NCBI RefSeq assembly: GCF_001294205.1
Contig: NZ_LAQT01000030.1
Location: 1 to 64,000 of the forward strand
DNA length: 64,000 nucleotides
Direction of reading: 5' to 3'
From: Amantichitinum ursilacus
GTDB lineage: Bacteria; Pseudomonadota; Gammaproteobacteria; Burkholderiales; Chitinibacteraceae
The translations under genes and the position numbers were made by a program. Of the stretch, positions 53,508 through 62,113 are shown in pieces (the stretch's first letter is position 1; each line of letters starts with the position of its first letter). Below the pieces are notes generated by a model. The model was not told the DNA's origin. It did not search any database and saw only the letters and a program-made list of their open reading frames with translations.

Positions 53508-54053
53508 TTAGCGCGCCAGTTCGCGCTCGATGGCAGCCACCAGGCGGGCGTCGTCCGGCGTCACGTCCGGCGCAAAGCGCTCCACCACCTGACCGTCGCG
53601 GCTGATCAAGAATTTCTCGAAATTCCACAGCACGGCGGTTTTGTCGTCGCTCTCAAAACCATAGCCTTTCAGCTTTTCGCGCATCGGGCCTTCGTTAACG
53701 GCGGCCGGCTGCGCTTCTACCAGTGCGCTGTACAGCGGATGCTGGTCTTCGCCTTTCACGCTGATCTTGGCAAACAGCGGAAACTGCACGTTGTAGTTGG
53801 TGCTGCAAAACGAAGCGATTTCAGCATCCGTGCCCGGCTCTTGCGCGCCAAAGTTGTTGGCGGGAAAAGCCAGCACTTCCAGGCCGTCGGCGCGTTTGTT
53901 TTCATACAGCTTTTCCAGGCCTTCGTATTGCGGGGTCAGGCCGCATTGCGACGCCACGTTAACCACCAGCAGCACTTTGCCTTGATAAGCGGCCAGCGAG
54001 GTGGCGGTGCCATCGCCTTTGTTGACGGGGATCTGGTAAACGGATGCAGACAT
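53508..54053 (-). CDS. gpx: Glutathione peroxidase family protein
   Basis: The 181-residue thioredoxin-fold peroxidase has peroxidatic Cys37 in VNVASQCGLTPQY; the second and third family motifs appear as LAFPANNFG and WNFEKFLISRDG. It reduces hydrogen peroxide or organic peroxides, probably using thioredoxin in bacteria. The start at 54053 follows GGAG. A striking palindrome lies upstream at 54165-54184. Confidence 0.94.
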   Translation of the reverse strand: MSASVYQIPVNKGDGTATSLAAYQGKVLLVVNVASQCGLTPQYEGLEKLYENKRADGLEVLAFPANNFGAQEPGTDAEIASFCSTNYNVQFPLFAKISVKGEDQHPLYSALVEAQPAAVNEGPMREKLKGYGFESDDKTAVLWNFEKFLISRDGQVVERFAPDVTPDDARLVAAIERELAR

Positions 54054-54164
54054 TTCAATACTCCGGTTGAGGCAGGTTGGAGGATGTCCGCGTCTGTGGG
54101 TTATGGGGTGCAGGGACGCGGATCGGTGCTGCGCATGGTGCGCCTGTACCGGCCGCTTCGTCAA

Positions 54165-54184
54165 TTATATTGCGCACAATATAA
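54165..54184. promoter_or_regulatory. OhrR/MarR-like palindromic operator upstream of gpx
   Basis: TTATATTG-CGCA-CAATATAA is a perfect 8-bp inverted repeat with a 4-base centre, about 112 bases before the gpx start. MarR-family peroxide sensors such as OhrR bind AT-rich palindromes of this size. No ohrR gene is in the window. Confidence 0.6.
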
Positions 54185-54331
54185 ATGGACTTTTCGGCTG
54201 CAATGGGTGGGGCCGTCTTGATCGCCATTCAAAGTGGCATCGCAAAGCACCATCTGTTCAAGTCTTCGCGCTCAACGGCAGTTAAACGCGCCAACCCAAG
54301 TGGGATCGCGGAGTGCCGTGTTTCAAGTTAT

Positions 54332-54364
54332 GGCTTTGGGTGGTGGGTCGTGACCCACCCTATG
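54332..54364 (-). repeat. Palindromic repeat unit, locus 4
   Basis: One unit with core GGTGGGTC-GT-GACCCACC (54342-54359), a GGCTTTG tail and a CCCTATG end, just beyond the 3' end of the DUF1272 gene, between it and gpx. A partner unit is not recognisable on the left side. Confidence 0.8.
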
Positions 54365-54366
54365 CG

Positions 54367-54675
54367 TCATCGTTGCTCCGGGGGTAGGCCTGCTTGTGTT
54401 GCCACCAGCTGCGCGTGCGCGGTGGCATCTACCGGGCGGTACACCTCGCGCGTGCTCGCGGGGTGATGCGCCAGATTATTGCCGTCATGCCAGTCGCGTT
54501 GCGGCCGGATCGGGCGTGGTGCAAAGCCGCCGCCGCAATTAGGGCACACGTTATGCAATACGTCGCGCACGCAATCTGCGCAGAACGTGCATTCAAACGA
54601 ACAGATCAGCGCATCGGTCGCCACAGGGGGTAACGCTTTGCGGCAGTGTTCGCAGGTGGGGCGCAGTTCCAGCAT
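54367..54675 (-). CDS. DUF1272 zinc-ribbon-like protein
   Basis: The protein of about 102 residues begins MLELRPTCEHCRKALPP and has four Cys pairs (CEHC, CSFECTFCADC, CPNC), as in DUF1272 proteins, followed by a variable His-containing tail. It probably binds zinc; the function is unknown. The frame continues upstream to 54783, but those residues do not belong to the family; I place the start at the conserved MLELRP. Confidence 0.8.
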   Translation of the reverse strand: MLELRPTCEHCRKALPPVATDALICSFECTFCADCVRDVLHNVCPNCGGGFAPRPIRPQRDWHDGNNLAHHPASTREVYRPVDATAHAQLVATQAGLPPEQR

Positions 54676-54899
54676 GCGTGCGTTCTCACAATGGGCAAAA
54701 GCCACAGCATAGCCGGGTCCGCCCCGCTGCTCGCGCCAGATTAGCGTCAAATGCTGCCCTGCAAAATCGATGTTGATTGACACCTTGCTTACTCAGGTCT
54801 ACGTTCCAAACCGGTTTGGTAGTTTGTCATAAAAAGCTACATACCCAACCGCAGGCCATAAACACGGATGGAAACACAGTCGACTGAGGAGATTCTGCA

Positions 54900-57800
54900 A
54901 TGCAATTCAGCCATGGATGGCGCGGCCTGCTTGCCGCGCTGTGTACCACAGCGCTGCTGGCAGCGTGTGGCACCGGCAATGACAACGATACGGATGGTGG
55001 GGGTAGCGCCGGTGGCGGCACAGGCGGAGGCAGCACCACGCCACCGGTTGCGGCAGCCACGATGCGCGTGCACTACCATCGCACCCAGAACGACACCGCC
55101 GACTGGGGCGTATATAGCTGGAAAGGCCCCAAAGTCCCGACCGCCAAATACCCGGATGACCGCATTAAGTTTGCCAGTACCGATGCATTTGGCGGCTATG
55201 CCGACGTCGCGCTCGACACCAGCAATACCGAGATGGATTTCCTGATCATCAACGGTAACGGCGATAAAAACTGTGGCAGCGACCAGGTGGCGCAGCTGGC
55301 CAGCACCATCGCCAGCAAAGGCCAGGAGATCTGGTTGCTGCAAGGCGACTGCACCATCTACGCCACGCAACCGGCCATCCCGCCAGGCAATCTCAGCGCA
55401 GCCAGCGCCATCTGGCTGGATGCGCAAACGCTGGTCTGGGCCGACGCCCCCACCAGCGCCAGCTACAAGTTGTATTACGCGGCCGATGGCGGCATCAGCG
55501 CCGACGCCAATGGCGTTACCGGCGCGTCCGCCAGCGTTGACCTGACCGCCGACGGCAGCGCGCTGTCGTCCACGTTGCTGGCCGCGCATCCCAACCTGAG
55601 CAAGGCCACGGTACTCAAGCTCGCCAGCCAGGATGCGGCCACGCTCAAGACCTGGCTCAAAGGCCAACTGGTGGCGGTGCAGCTGGATAGCGCGGGCAAG
55701 GTGGTGCAAGCCACTTCGGTGCAGATTGCGCCGGTACTGGACGCGCTGTATGCCGATGCCGCCGCCGCAACGCCACTGGGCCTGACCTTTGCGGGTGACG
55801 GCACACCGACGTTTGCGCTGTGGGCCCCCACCGCGACGTCGGTCACGCTCAATGTCACGCCGGTGGGCGGCAGCGCCACCACGGTGGCGATGACGCAAGA
55901 TGCCGCTTCCGGTGTCTGGCAAGCCACCGGCCAGGCCGCATGGACCAACGCCGCGTATTACACCTACGACGTCAATGTGTTCAGCCGCGCCGCGGGCAAC
56001 AAGCGCATCACCAATACGGTGACAGACCCGTATTCGCTCTCGCTGGATACCAACAGCCAGCACAGCATGGTGGCCAATCTGGCCTCGTCCGCGCTGAAAC
56101 CGGCCAACTGGGATACGCAAGCCATCCCCGCGCTGGCCAGCAACGCCGATATCTCGCTGTACGAACTGCATTTGCGTGATTTCTCGATCAACGACGCCAC
56201 CGTCCCCGCCGCGCATCAAGGCAAGTACCTGGCGTTTACCGACAGCAACAGCAATGGCATGCAGCATTTGCGCGCGCTGCAAGCGGTTGGCCTCACGCAT
56301 GTGCATTTGCTGCCGCTGTTTGATATCAGCAGCATTGACGAAGCCGGTTGTATCAATCCCACCATCCCCAACGCCGCTGCGGATTCGCAAGACCAGCAAG
56401 CGGCCGTGGTCGCCAGCGCGGCCAAGGATTGCTTTAACTGGGGTTACGATCCGTACCACTACACCGCGCCTGAAGGCAGCTATGCCAGCAACGCGGCCGA
56501 CGGCGCGGTGCGGGTTAAAGAGTTCCGCCAGATGGTGCAGGCGTTGCATGCCGCCGGCCTGCGCGTGGTGATGGACGTGGTGTACAACCACACCAGCGCC
56601 GCGGGGCAAGACAGCACGTCCGTGCTCGATAAAGTGGTGCCCGGTTACTACTATCGACTGGATGGCAACGGCGCGATCTACACCTCCACGTGCTGCAGCG
56701 ATACCGCCACTGAAAACCGCATGATGGCGCGCTTGATGATCGATTCGCTGGCCACCTGGGCCGCGCAATACAAGGTGGATGGCTTTCGCTTCGATCTGAT
56801 GGGCCATATTCCGCTGGCCGTGATGCAACAAGCGCGCGCTACCGTCGACGCCGCCGCGCTGCGCCCGCTGTATTACTACGGCGAAGCGTGGAATTTTGGT
56901 GAAGTGCAAGACGACGCGTTCTTTGTGCAAGCACGTCAGGCGCATATGGCGGGCACCGGCATCGGCTCCTTCAATGACCGGATGCGCGATGCCGTGCGTG
57001 GCGGTGGTTGTTGCGACAGCGGCGCGGCATTGGCGCAGAACCAGGGTTTTGCCAATGGCGCCTATCTGGCCCCCAACGGCAATAACACGCAGAGCAAAGA
57101 TGATCTGCTGCATCTGGCCGATCTGGTGCGCCTGGGCATGGTCGCCACGCTGGCCGATTACACGCTGGTGGACAAGGACGGCAACAGCAAACGCGGCGAT
57201 GCACTGGATTACAGCGGCATGGGCGCGGGCTATACGCAAGATCCGCCGGAAACCATCAACTACATCGAGGCGCACGATAACCAGACGCTGTTTGACATCA
57301 ACACGCTCAAGCTCAAGGCCGATACCCCAGCCGCGCAGCGCGTGCGGGTGCAAAACCTGGGCGCGGGCGTGCTGTTGCTGTCGCAAGGCATTCCATTTAT
57401 CCATGCCGGACAAGACATCCTGCGGTCCAAATCGCTGGACAGTAACAGCTTTGATTCGGGCGACTGGTTTAACAAACTGGACTGGAGCTATCAGGCCAAT
57501 AACTTTGGCGTAGGCCTGCCGCCCGCAGCCAACAACAGCGGCAGCTGGGATACGCTGAAGCCGTTCCTGACCAACGCCACCGCCAGCATGGGCAACGCGC
57601 AGATCGTTAATGCGCGCGATGTGTTCCGCGACTTTATGGCCATCCGCCAAAGCTCCACGTTGTTCCGTTTGCGCACTGGCGCGGACGTCAAACAGCGCGT
57701 CAGCTTTGTCAACACCGGCCCCAGCCAGGTGCCCGGCGTGATCATCGAGCATATCGATGGCAGCGGTTATAGCGGCGCTAACTACAGCCATGTGGTGATC

Positions 57801-57980
57801 GCGGTGAACGCCGATATCGCAGCGCATACCGTCGCGGCCCCCACACTGGCGGGCCCCGCTTATACGCTGCACCCACGTCAGCAAAGCGGCGCGGACACGG
57901 TGGTGCAGGCGGCCACGCTGGATGGCAGTGGCAATATCAATATTCCGGCACGCAGCGTGGCGGTGTTTGTCGCGCCGTAA
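54900..57980 (+). CDS. pulA: Pullulanase-type alpha-1,6-glucosidase lipoprotein, GH13
   Basis: The 1026-residue surface enzyme cleaves alpha-1,6 branches of pullulan and starch. Lipobox ALLAAC gives lipidated Cys23, then a Gly/Ser linker, an N-terminal starch-binding (PUD/CBM41-like) region near 55-150, a CBM48-like region (about 295-395) and the GH13 barrel. The catalytic trio is Asp632 (GFRFDLMGH), Glu662 (YYYGEAWNF) and Asp793 (YIEAHDN), with spacing like Klebsiella PulA. The pullulanase signature reads NWGYDPYHY. A terminator follows. There is no adjacent type II secretion gene. Confidence 0.95.
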   Translation: MQFSHGWRGLLAALCTTALLAACGTGNDNDTDGGGSAGGGTGGGSTTPPVAAATMRVHYHRTQNDTADWGVYSWKGPKVPTAKYPDDRIKFASTDAFGGYADVALDTSNTEMDFLIINGNGDKNCGSDQVAQLASTIASKGQEIWLLQGDCTIYATQPAIPPGNLSAASAIWLDAQTLVWADAPTSASYKLYYAADGGISADANGVTGASASVDLTADGSALSSTLLAAHPNLSKATVLKLASQDAATLKTWLKGQLVAVQLDSAGKVVQATSVQIAPVLDALYADAAAATPLGLTFAGDGTPTFALWAPTATSVTLNVTPVGGSATTVAMTQDAASGVWQATGQAAWTNAAYYTYDVNVFSRAAGNKRITNTVTDPYSLSLDTNSQHSMVANLASSALKPANWDTQAIPALASNADISLYELHLRDFSINDATVPAAHQGKYLAFTDSNSNGMQHLRALQAVGLTHVHLLPLFDISSIDEAGCINPTIPNAAADSQDQQAAVVASAAKDCFNWGYDPYHYTAPEGSYASNAADGAVRVKEFRQMVQALHAAGLRVVMDVVYNHTSAAGQDSTSVLDKVVPGYYYRLDGNGAIYTSTCCSDTATENRMMARLMIDSLATWAAQYKVDGFRFDLMGHIPLAVMQQARATVDAAALRPLYYYGEAWNFGEVQDDAFFVQARQAHMAGTGIGSFNDRMRDAVRGGGCCDSGAALAQNQGFANGAYLAPNGNNTQSKDDLLHLADLVRLGMVATLADYTLVDKDGNSKRGDALDYSGMGAGYTQDPPETINYIEAHDNQTLFDINTLKLKADTPAAQRVRVQNLGAGVLLLSQGIPFIHAGQDILRSKSLDSNSFDSGDWFNKLDWSYQANNFGVGLPPAANNSGSWDTLKPFLTNATASMGNAQIVNARDVFRDFMAIRQSSTLFRLRTGADVKQRVSFVNTGPSQVPGVIIEHIDGSGYSGANYSHVVIAVNADIAAHTVAAPTLAGPAYTLHPRQQSGADTVVQAATLDGSGNINIPARSVAVFVAP

Positions 57981-58014
57981 AGTGGCAATGCGCGGTTAGA
58001 TTGGCGCGCAAAAC

Positions 58015-58052
58015 AAAGCCGGCATCCCTGATGAAGGGATGCCGGCTTTTTT
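58015..58052 (+). terminator. Strong rho-independent terminator after pulA
   Basis: A 15-bp perfect stem (58015-58029 with 58035-58049; GCCGGCATCCC core), 5-base loop and a T run. Because the stem starts with AAA it may also act on the leftward gene from the other side. Confidence 0.93.
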
Positions 58053-58074
58053 AATACCAGCGACGCCGCAAGCG

Positions 58075-59487
58075 CTAAGCCACTGCCCCGCGCGGACCTT
58101 GCATCGGCTCGATGCGCTCCACGCGCCAGGCTTCGCGCACCGCCAGCGCAAATTGTTCGGGCTGGCGCAAACGCAGTTCCAGCGTACGTTCTTCTTGCGC
58201 GCCATCACGAAAAATCAGCACCACTTTATTGCCGCGGCGCGCGCGTTTGATCTTGAGCTTTTGCACATCGCGCTTGGGCACAAAATGTTCGAGATCGCCG
58301 CATTCAGGCACAAACATCAAATTAAACGGAAACATCGGCTCCACCCGGATGCCGTCCCACGTAACCGATACTGATAAATAACCGTGCGCGCGCGCCAGCC
58401 GGCTAAGCACGCTGCTGTTGCTGCCGCCCGAGGCCATGCGCTCAAAAAACAAAGCGCCACGTGGTTTGCGTGGCCATAAAGGTTTGCCGCGCACGGTGCG
58501 ATACACCACCGACGCCAGCAACAGCGCCAATATCAATAACAACACGCGCACGGTCGGGCTGAGTTTGCCTTGCACATAATCAAGCACGCGCACGCTGCCG
58601 ATCTGCGGTTGCGCGCGCCACGCTTGCGCTTCTTCATCGCCTTGCGCCGCCGCACGTTTAATCAATCGCTCGCCCGCCACCGCATCGGCCTGCGCCACAC
58701 CCCGCCCCTGATACAGCAATTTGCCCAGATGAAATTGCGCGCGCGCATTATCGGCGCGGGCAGCGGGTCGATACCATTGCACCGCCTGCGCATCGTCTTG
58801 CGGCACGCCCAAGCCGTGCTCATACAGATAGCCGATATTGCCCATCGCCAGCGCATCGCCTTGCGCCGCCGCTTTGCGATACCAGACCATGGCCTGGCGA
58901 TAATCAATCGGTGCGATATGGGTATACATCCAGCCGGTTTGCAGCTGGCCGGTGGCATCGCCCGCGCGCGCGCTCATCAGATACGCATTGCGCGCCACTG
59001 CGGTGTCTTTGGGGATGCCCACACCAAACAGGTTTTGCCAGCCCACCTGGTTAAGCGCCAGCGGCACGCCGGCCTGCGCGGCGCGCTCGGCCCACAGATA
59101 GCCTTTGTCCTGATCCACCAGCGTGCCATTGCCCAGAAAGTAGGCCTGGCCCAGGTGCGCCATCGCATACACATTGTTCAGCACGGCTGCTTTCTGAAAA
59201 TAATCCATCGCCGCGCCATCATCGCGCCGCACGCCCAGGCCATGCGCATAGATTTCGCCAACCCGGTTCAGCACCGCACCGCGCACCACGTTGTCGCCGC
59301 GCGCCGCCTGGCTCAGATAGGCATTTAACGCTTGCGGATAATCGCCGTGCGCCAGCAACGCATCGGCGGCGGCCATCTCGGCATCCAGCGGCGGGTCCAT
59401 CACCAGCGGCAGCGGACGCGCGCAGGCCAGCGTCGCCAGCAGCATGCTGGCAAAGCCCACCGACCACAGCCATCGCGCGCGTTGCAT
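58075..59487 (-). CDS. Sel1-repeat (TPR-like) membrane protein
   Basis: The 470-residue protein has a signal-like N-terminus (1-22, LLATLACA), about seven Sel1 repeats (50-290; for example AMGNIGYLYEHGLGVPQDDA), one membrane helix (about 330-350, VRVLLLILALLLASVVY) and a basic C-terminal cytoplasmic part of about 120 residues that I do not recognise. The start at 59487 is chosen because the signal sequence begins there. Sel1 proteins act as protein-interaction scaffolds; the role here is unknown. Confidence 0.8.
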   Translation of the reverse strand: MQRARWLWSVGFASMLLATLACARPLPLVMDPPLDAEMAAADALLAHGDYPQALNAYLSQAARGDNVVRGAVLNRVGEIYAHGLGVRRDDGAAMDYFQKAAVLNNVYAMAHLGQAYFLGNGTLVDQDKGYLWAERAAQAGVPLALNQVGWQNLFGVGIPKDTAVARNAYLMSARAGDATGQLQTGWMYTHIAPIDYRQAMVWYRKAAAQGDALAMGNIGYLYEHGLGVPQDDAQAVQWYRPAARADNARAQFHLGKLLYQGRGVAQADAVAGERLIKRAAAQGDEEAQAWRAQPQIGSVRVLDYVQGKLSPTVRVLLLILALLLASVVYRTVRGKPLWPRKPRGALFFERMASGGSNSSVLSRLARAHGYLSVSVTWDGIRVEPMFPFNLMFVPECGDLEHFVPKRDVQKLKIKRARRGNKVVLIFRDGAQEERTLELRLRQPEQFALAVREAWRVERIEPMQGPRGAVA

Positions 59488-59601
59488 GATGATCCCGATT
59501 TTCCAGACCGCGTGATCAGGGCCGACCACGCCAAGGCGGCTTACAATACCATCACAAAGCTGACAACTCCACCAAGTCTTACGTATGGTCGTGTATGGGT
59601 T

Positions 59602-60219
59602 TCAGGCGGTAGGGCGGGTCATCTGAAACATTTCGCCGATCTGCGCGTAGTCCGCCTGATAGCCCGCGCGCATCACCGGCTGCGCCGCGTGCGTGCCAAA
59701 CAAACCGTCTTTCAGATACTCCTGGCGGATATGCACGCCCACCACCTGACCCAGCGTCAGCCAGTTATTCATCGGCTTGCCATCCAGATCATGCAAGCGC
59801 ACCACCTGCAGCAGTTTGCATTCCAGCGCGGCCGGCGCGGCCGCCACATGCGGCACGTTGACATTGCGCCCGGGCGCTTTGGCCAGGCCCGCCAGCTCGA
59901 ACTCATCCACATCCGCCGCCACCGGCGCTGAGGTCTGGTTCATCGCTGCAGCGAGCTCGCGGCTGGTGAGGTTCCAGACAAACTCGCCGGTCTCTTCGAT
60001 ATTGCGAATGCTGTCTTTAAAGCCTTCGCTACAAAATCCAATAATCGGAGGAAAAGTCGCGAATGCGCCAAAAAAACTATACGGCGCCAGGTTGACGTGG
60101 CCGCTGGCGCTGCGGCTGGCAATCCAGCCAATCACGCGCGGCGCAAGGATGGCTTTAAACGGATCATGCGGCAGGTTATGGCCCTCACGCGGGTCGTAGA
60201 AATGCACTGCGTTGGTCAT
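59602..60219 (-). CDS. Flavin reductase-like FMN-binding protein
   Basis: The 205-residue split-barrel flavin-binding protein has PRVIGWIASRSASGHVNLAPYSFF and FVWNLTSRELAAAMNQTS, typical of the DIM6/flavin reductase family group. It would bind FMN and reduce it or act on a substrate with it. It stands alone, with a 466-base gap upstream. Confidence 0.88.
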   Translation of the reverse strand: MTNAVHFYDPREGHNLPHDPFKAILAPRVIGWIASRSASGHVNLAPYSFFGAFATFPPIIGFCSEGFKDSIRNIEETGEFVWNLTSRELAAAMNQTSAPVAADVDEFELAGLAKAPGRNVNVPHVAAAPAALECKLLQVVRLHDLDGKPMNNWLTLGQVVGVHIRQEYLKDGLFGTHAAQPVMRAGYQADYAQIGEMFQMTRPTA

Positions 60220-60685
60220 GGCAAAGGTCCGGAATTCTTAAAACCGCATCAAACCACGCTCCGCCTTGCGTGGCCACCCCGGCGGCCGCTGATTTGCCCG
60301 TCGCCCAAGCGCGCATTACCGCTTTTGCGCGGCCGTTACAGCACGGGGCCAGCCACTTTCTTAGAGACCCACCTCACTGATTCGCGTAAGCAGCTGCTGA
60401 TATTGCCGTTCATCGCGACGCCGCCGCGTTCCGGATTTCCCACAAAGATGGCCGCCTGCAAGCCCTTGTTATATAAAAATTTATTGCGAAACCGTCCGAC
60501 ACGGATTGCAAAGGCAAATAAGAAAATACTGATTAACTCTTACAATTTTGCAGGACATCCACTTTCTTAAGCCTGACTTAAGTCGCTGTTATGATCGCCG
60601 CAAAGCCTGCACTCACGGGCTTCTCCCACACCCGGGATGAGACTTGCCAAACCTCATAAATTGAAAGCGAACGGAGATCATAAAC
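60220..60685. promoter_or_regulatory. Intergenic region with extended -10 promoter
   Basis: No gene is visible. A CCACGC/GCGTGG hairpin is at 60254-60273. For the PEP-CTERM gene, TGT-TATGAT at 60587-60595 is a good extended -10 box, 91 bases before the start. Upstream of it CTTAAG occurs twice (CTTAAG-CCTGA-CTTAAG, 60565-60581), a possible regulator site. Confidence 0.5.
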
Positions 60686-61288
60686 ATGCATATCAAGAAA
60701 CTGCTCATCGCCACCGCCCTGACCGCCGCCGTCGCCGCACCGGCCATGGCCGCCACCACCAACGTGGCAGAAGGTAAATCGGTATTCGGCATCGGCCAGT
60801 TTGGCGGCGCTGCACTCAGCAGCATCACCGACGGCTTTTTCTCGTCCACGCCCGCCCTGTGGAACGCCGACGCCGCCAGCTGGAAATCGACCGGTAACGT
60901 CGCCACCGATCCGTTTATCGTGATCGACCTGGGCGCCAACACCACCTTCAACCATCTGGTGCTGCAAGGCGCGGCCGACGCCAACTACGCCATCAAATAC
61001 GCCACCGGCGGGCTAAACTTCACCACCGCCTGGGTCGCCAACGGCACCGGCGGCAACGGCCTGCAAACGTGGGACTCGGGCAGCATCGACTCGATTACCG
61101 CGCGCTACATCGGCATCTACGCGTCGGGTGGCCTGGGCAACTTCTCGGTCTCGGAATTCCAGGCCTTCCAGACCGGCACCGGCGGCACCGCACCGATCCC
61201 GGAACCCGAAACCTACGCGCTGATGGGCCTCGGCCTGGTCGGTCTGGTGGCCGCCCGCATGCGCCGCCGCAATGGCAGCGTAGGCTAA
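60686..61288 (+). CDS. PEP-CTERM protein with discoidin-like domain
   Basis: The 200-residue exported protein has a signal peptide (1-22, AVAAPAMA), a middle region with DPFIVIDLGANTTFNHLVLQG and ITARYIGIYASGG that looks like an F5/8 type C (discoidin) sugar-binding fold, and the sorting signal IPEPETYALMGLGLVGLVAA with an RMRRR tail. It is likely anchored or released by an exosortase encoded elsewhere. A ribosome site of the CGGAG type precedes the start. Confidence 0.88.
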   Translation: MHIKKLLIATALTAAVAAPAMAATTNVAEGKSVFGIGQFGGAALSSITDGFFSSTPALWNADAASWKSTGNVATDPFIVIDLGANTTFNHLVLQGAADANYAIKYATGGLNFTTAWVANGTGGNGLQTWDSGSIDSITARYIGIYASGGLGNFSVSEFQAFQTGTGGTAPIPEPETYALMGLGLVGLVAARMRRRNGSVG

Positions 61289-61312
61289 GGTTTTCAAGCT
61301 CTGCAATCGAAC

Positions 61313-61342
61313 GGCCGCTTATGCAAGCGGCCTTTTTTTTTT
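61313..61342 (+). terminator. Rho-independent terminator after the PEP-CTERM gene
   Basis: GGCCGCTT-ATGC-AAGCGGCC followed by ten T residues. Confidence 0.95.
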
Positions 61343-61537
61343 AATTCTGCGGATATTTCGATATTCATAAACACACCCAATTAAAATAAGAGTAAAAATT
61401 ACCTATTCTACTTTCGCCAGAATTATCTAATATCACTCCAATCCATCGATTCAAGCCCGTTCCCATTACTTCCGCAGAAATAGAAAAATCGCGCGCCATG
61501 GAATCGGATTATTCATGTGCATTTCTGGAGAAAAAGA

Positions 61538-62113
61538 ATGATCAGAAATAACATCGTACAAGGCGATAAGACCACGTCCGGCGGAGTGGTAATTGGCGCC
61601 AGTCTGAACTTTACAAATGAAGGTCGAATTCTGGCTGGCGAAGGCGACACGTGCACTTGCCCTGCTTGCCATTCTATAGGCCGCATTGTTTGCGTCGGAC
61701 CGAGACACGAATGCATCTACGACGGCAGACAAGACGCATTGGAAGGCGATCTGGTTTTCTGCAATTGTCCAAAGCCTCATAAACTTATTGCAAGTATGAA
61801 TAGCATGTGGCATGAAATGACTTCCGAGCAATTAATTGCGCAAGGTTATTCTTCCGTGCACGTCGATTTAGACGGCGCAAATGCTGATATGCCCATAGCG
61901 CCGTCGAACCCACCTTCAGGTTTGAGGTTTTTGCTGATCGAAAGCATTTCGAAAACCAGGCTTGTTCGTCGCCCGTATGTCGTAACGATAGATGGTGTCG
62001 AGAAATTCGGCGTTAGTGACATCGACGGCTATGCATGCGTGGAAGTGGATGAAGGTCAAATGATCGATATCCGTGTACTTTTCCAGTCGCCCAAGGGGCT
62101 GATCGATGTCTGA
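61538..62113 (+). CDS. PAAR-domain protein, predicted T6SS spike tip
   Basis: The 191-residue protein's first ~80 residues look like a PAAR domain: GDKTTSGGVVIGAS, then a cysteine-rich stretch (Cys39, 41, 44, 52, 59, 75, 77) with DALEGDLVFCNCP. PAAR proteins cap the VgrG spike of type VI secretion systems and carry effectors. Residues 128-191 form a separate beta-rich segment that may bind the effector. The start at 61538 follows GGAG at eight bases; an ATG seven codons earlier lacks a site. The region is clearly AT-richer than its surroundings. The gene overlaps the amidase gene by eight bases. Confidence 0.82.
   Translation: MIRNNIVQGDKTTSGGVVIGASLNFTNEGRILAGEGDTCTCPACHSIGRIVCVGPRHECIYDGRQDALEGDLVFCNCPKPHKLIASMNSMWHEMTSEQLIAQGYSSVHVDLDGANADMPIAPSNPPSGLRFLLIESISKTRLVRRPYVVTIDGVEKFGVSDIDGYACVEVDEGQMIDIRVLFQSPKGLIDV

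Noticed and set aside
54837-57884. A 1015-codon open frame antisense to pulA
   Set aside because: It is low-complexity (Gly, Arg, Ala, Val) and mirrors the codon bias of the G+C-rich pullulanase gene; no domain or ribosome site supports it.
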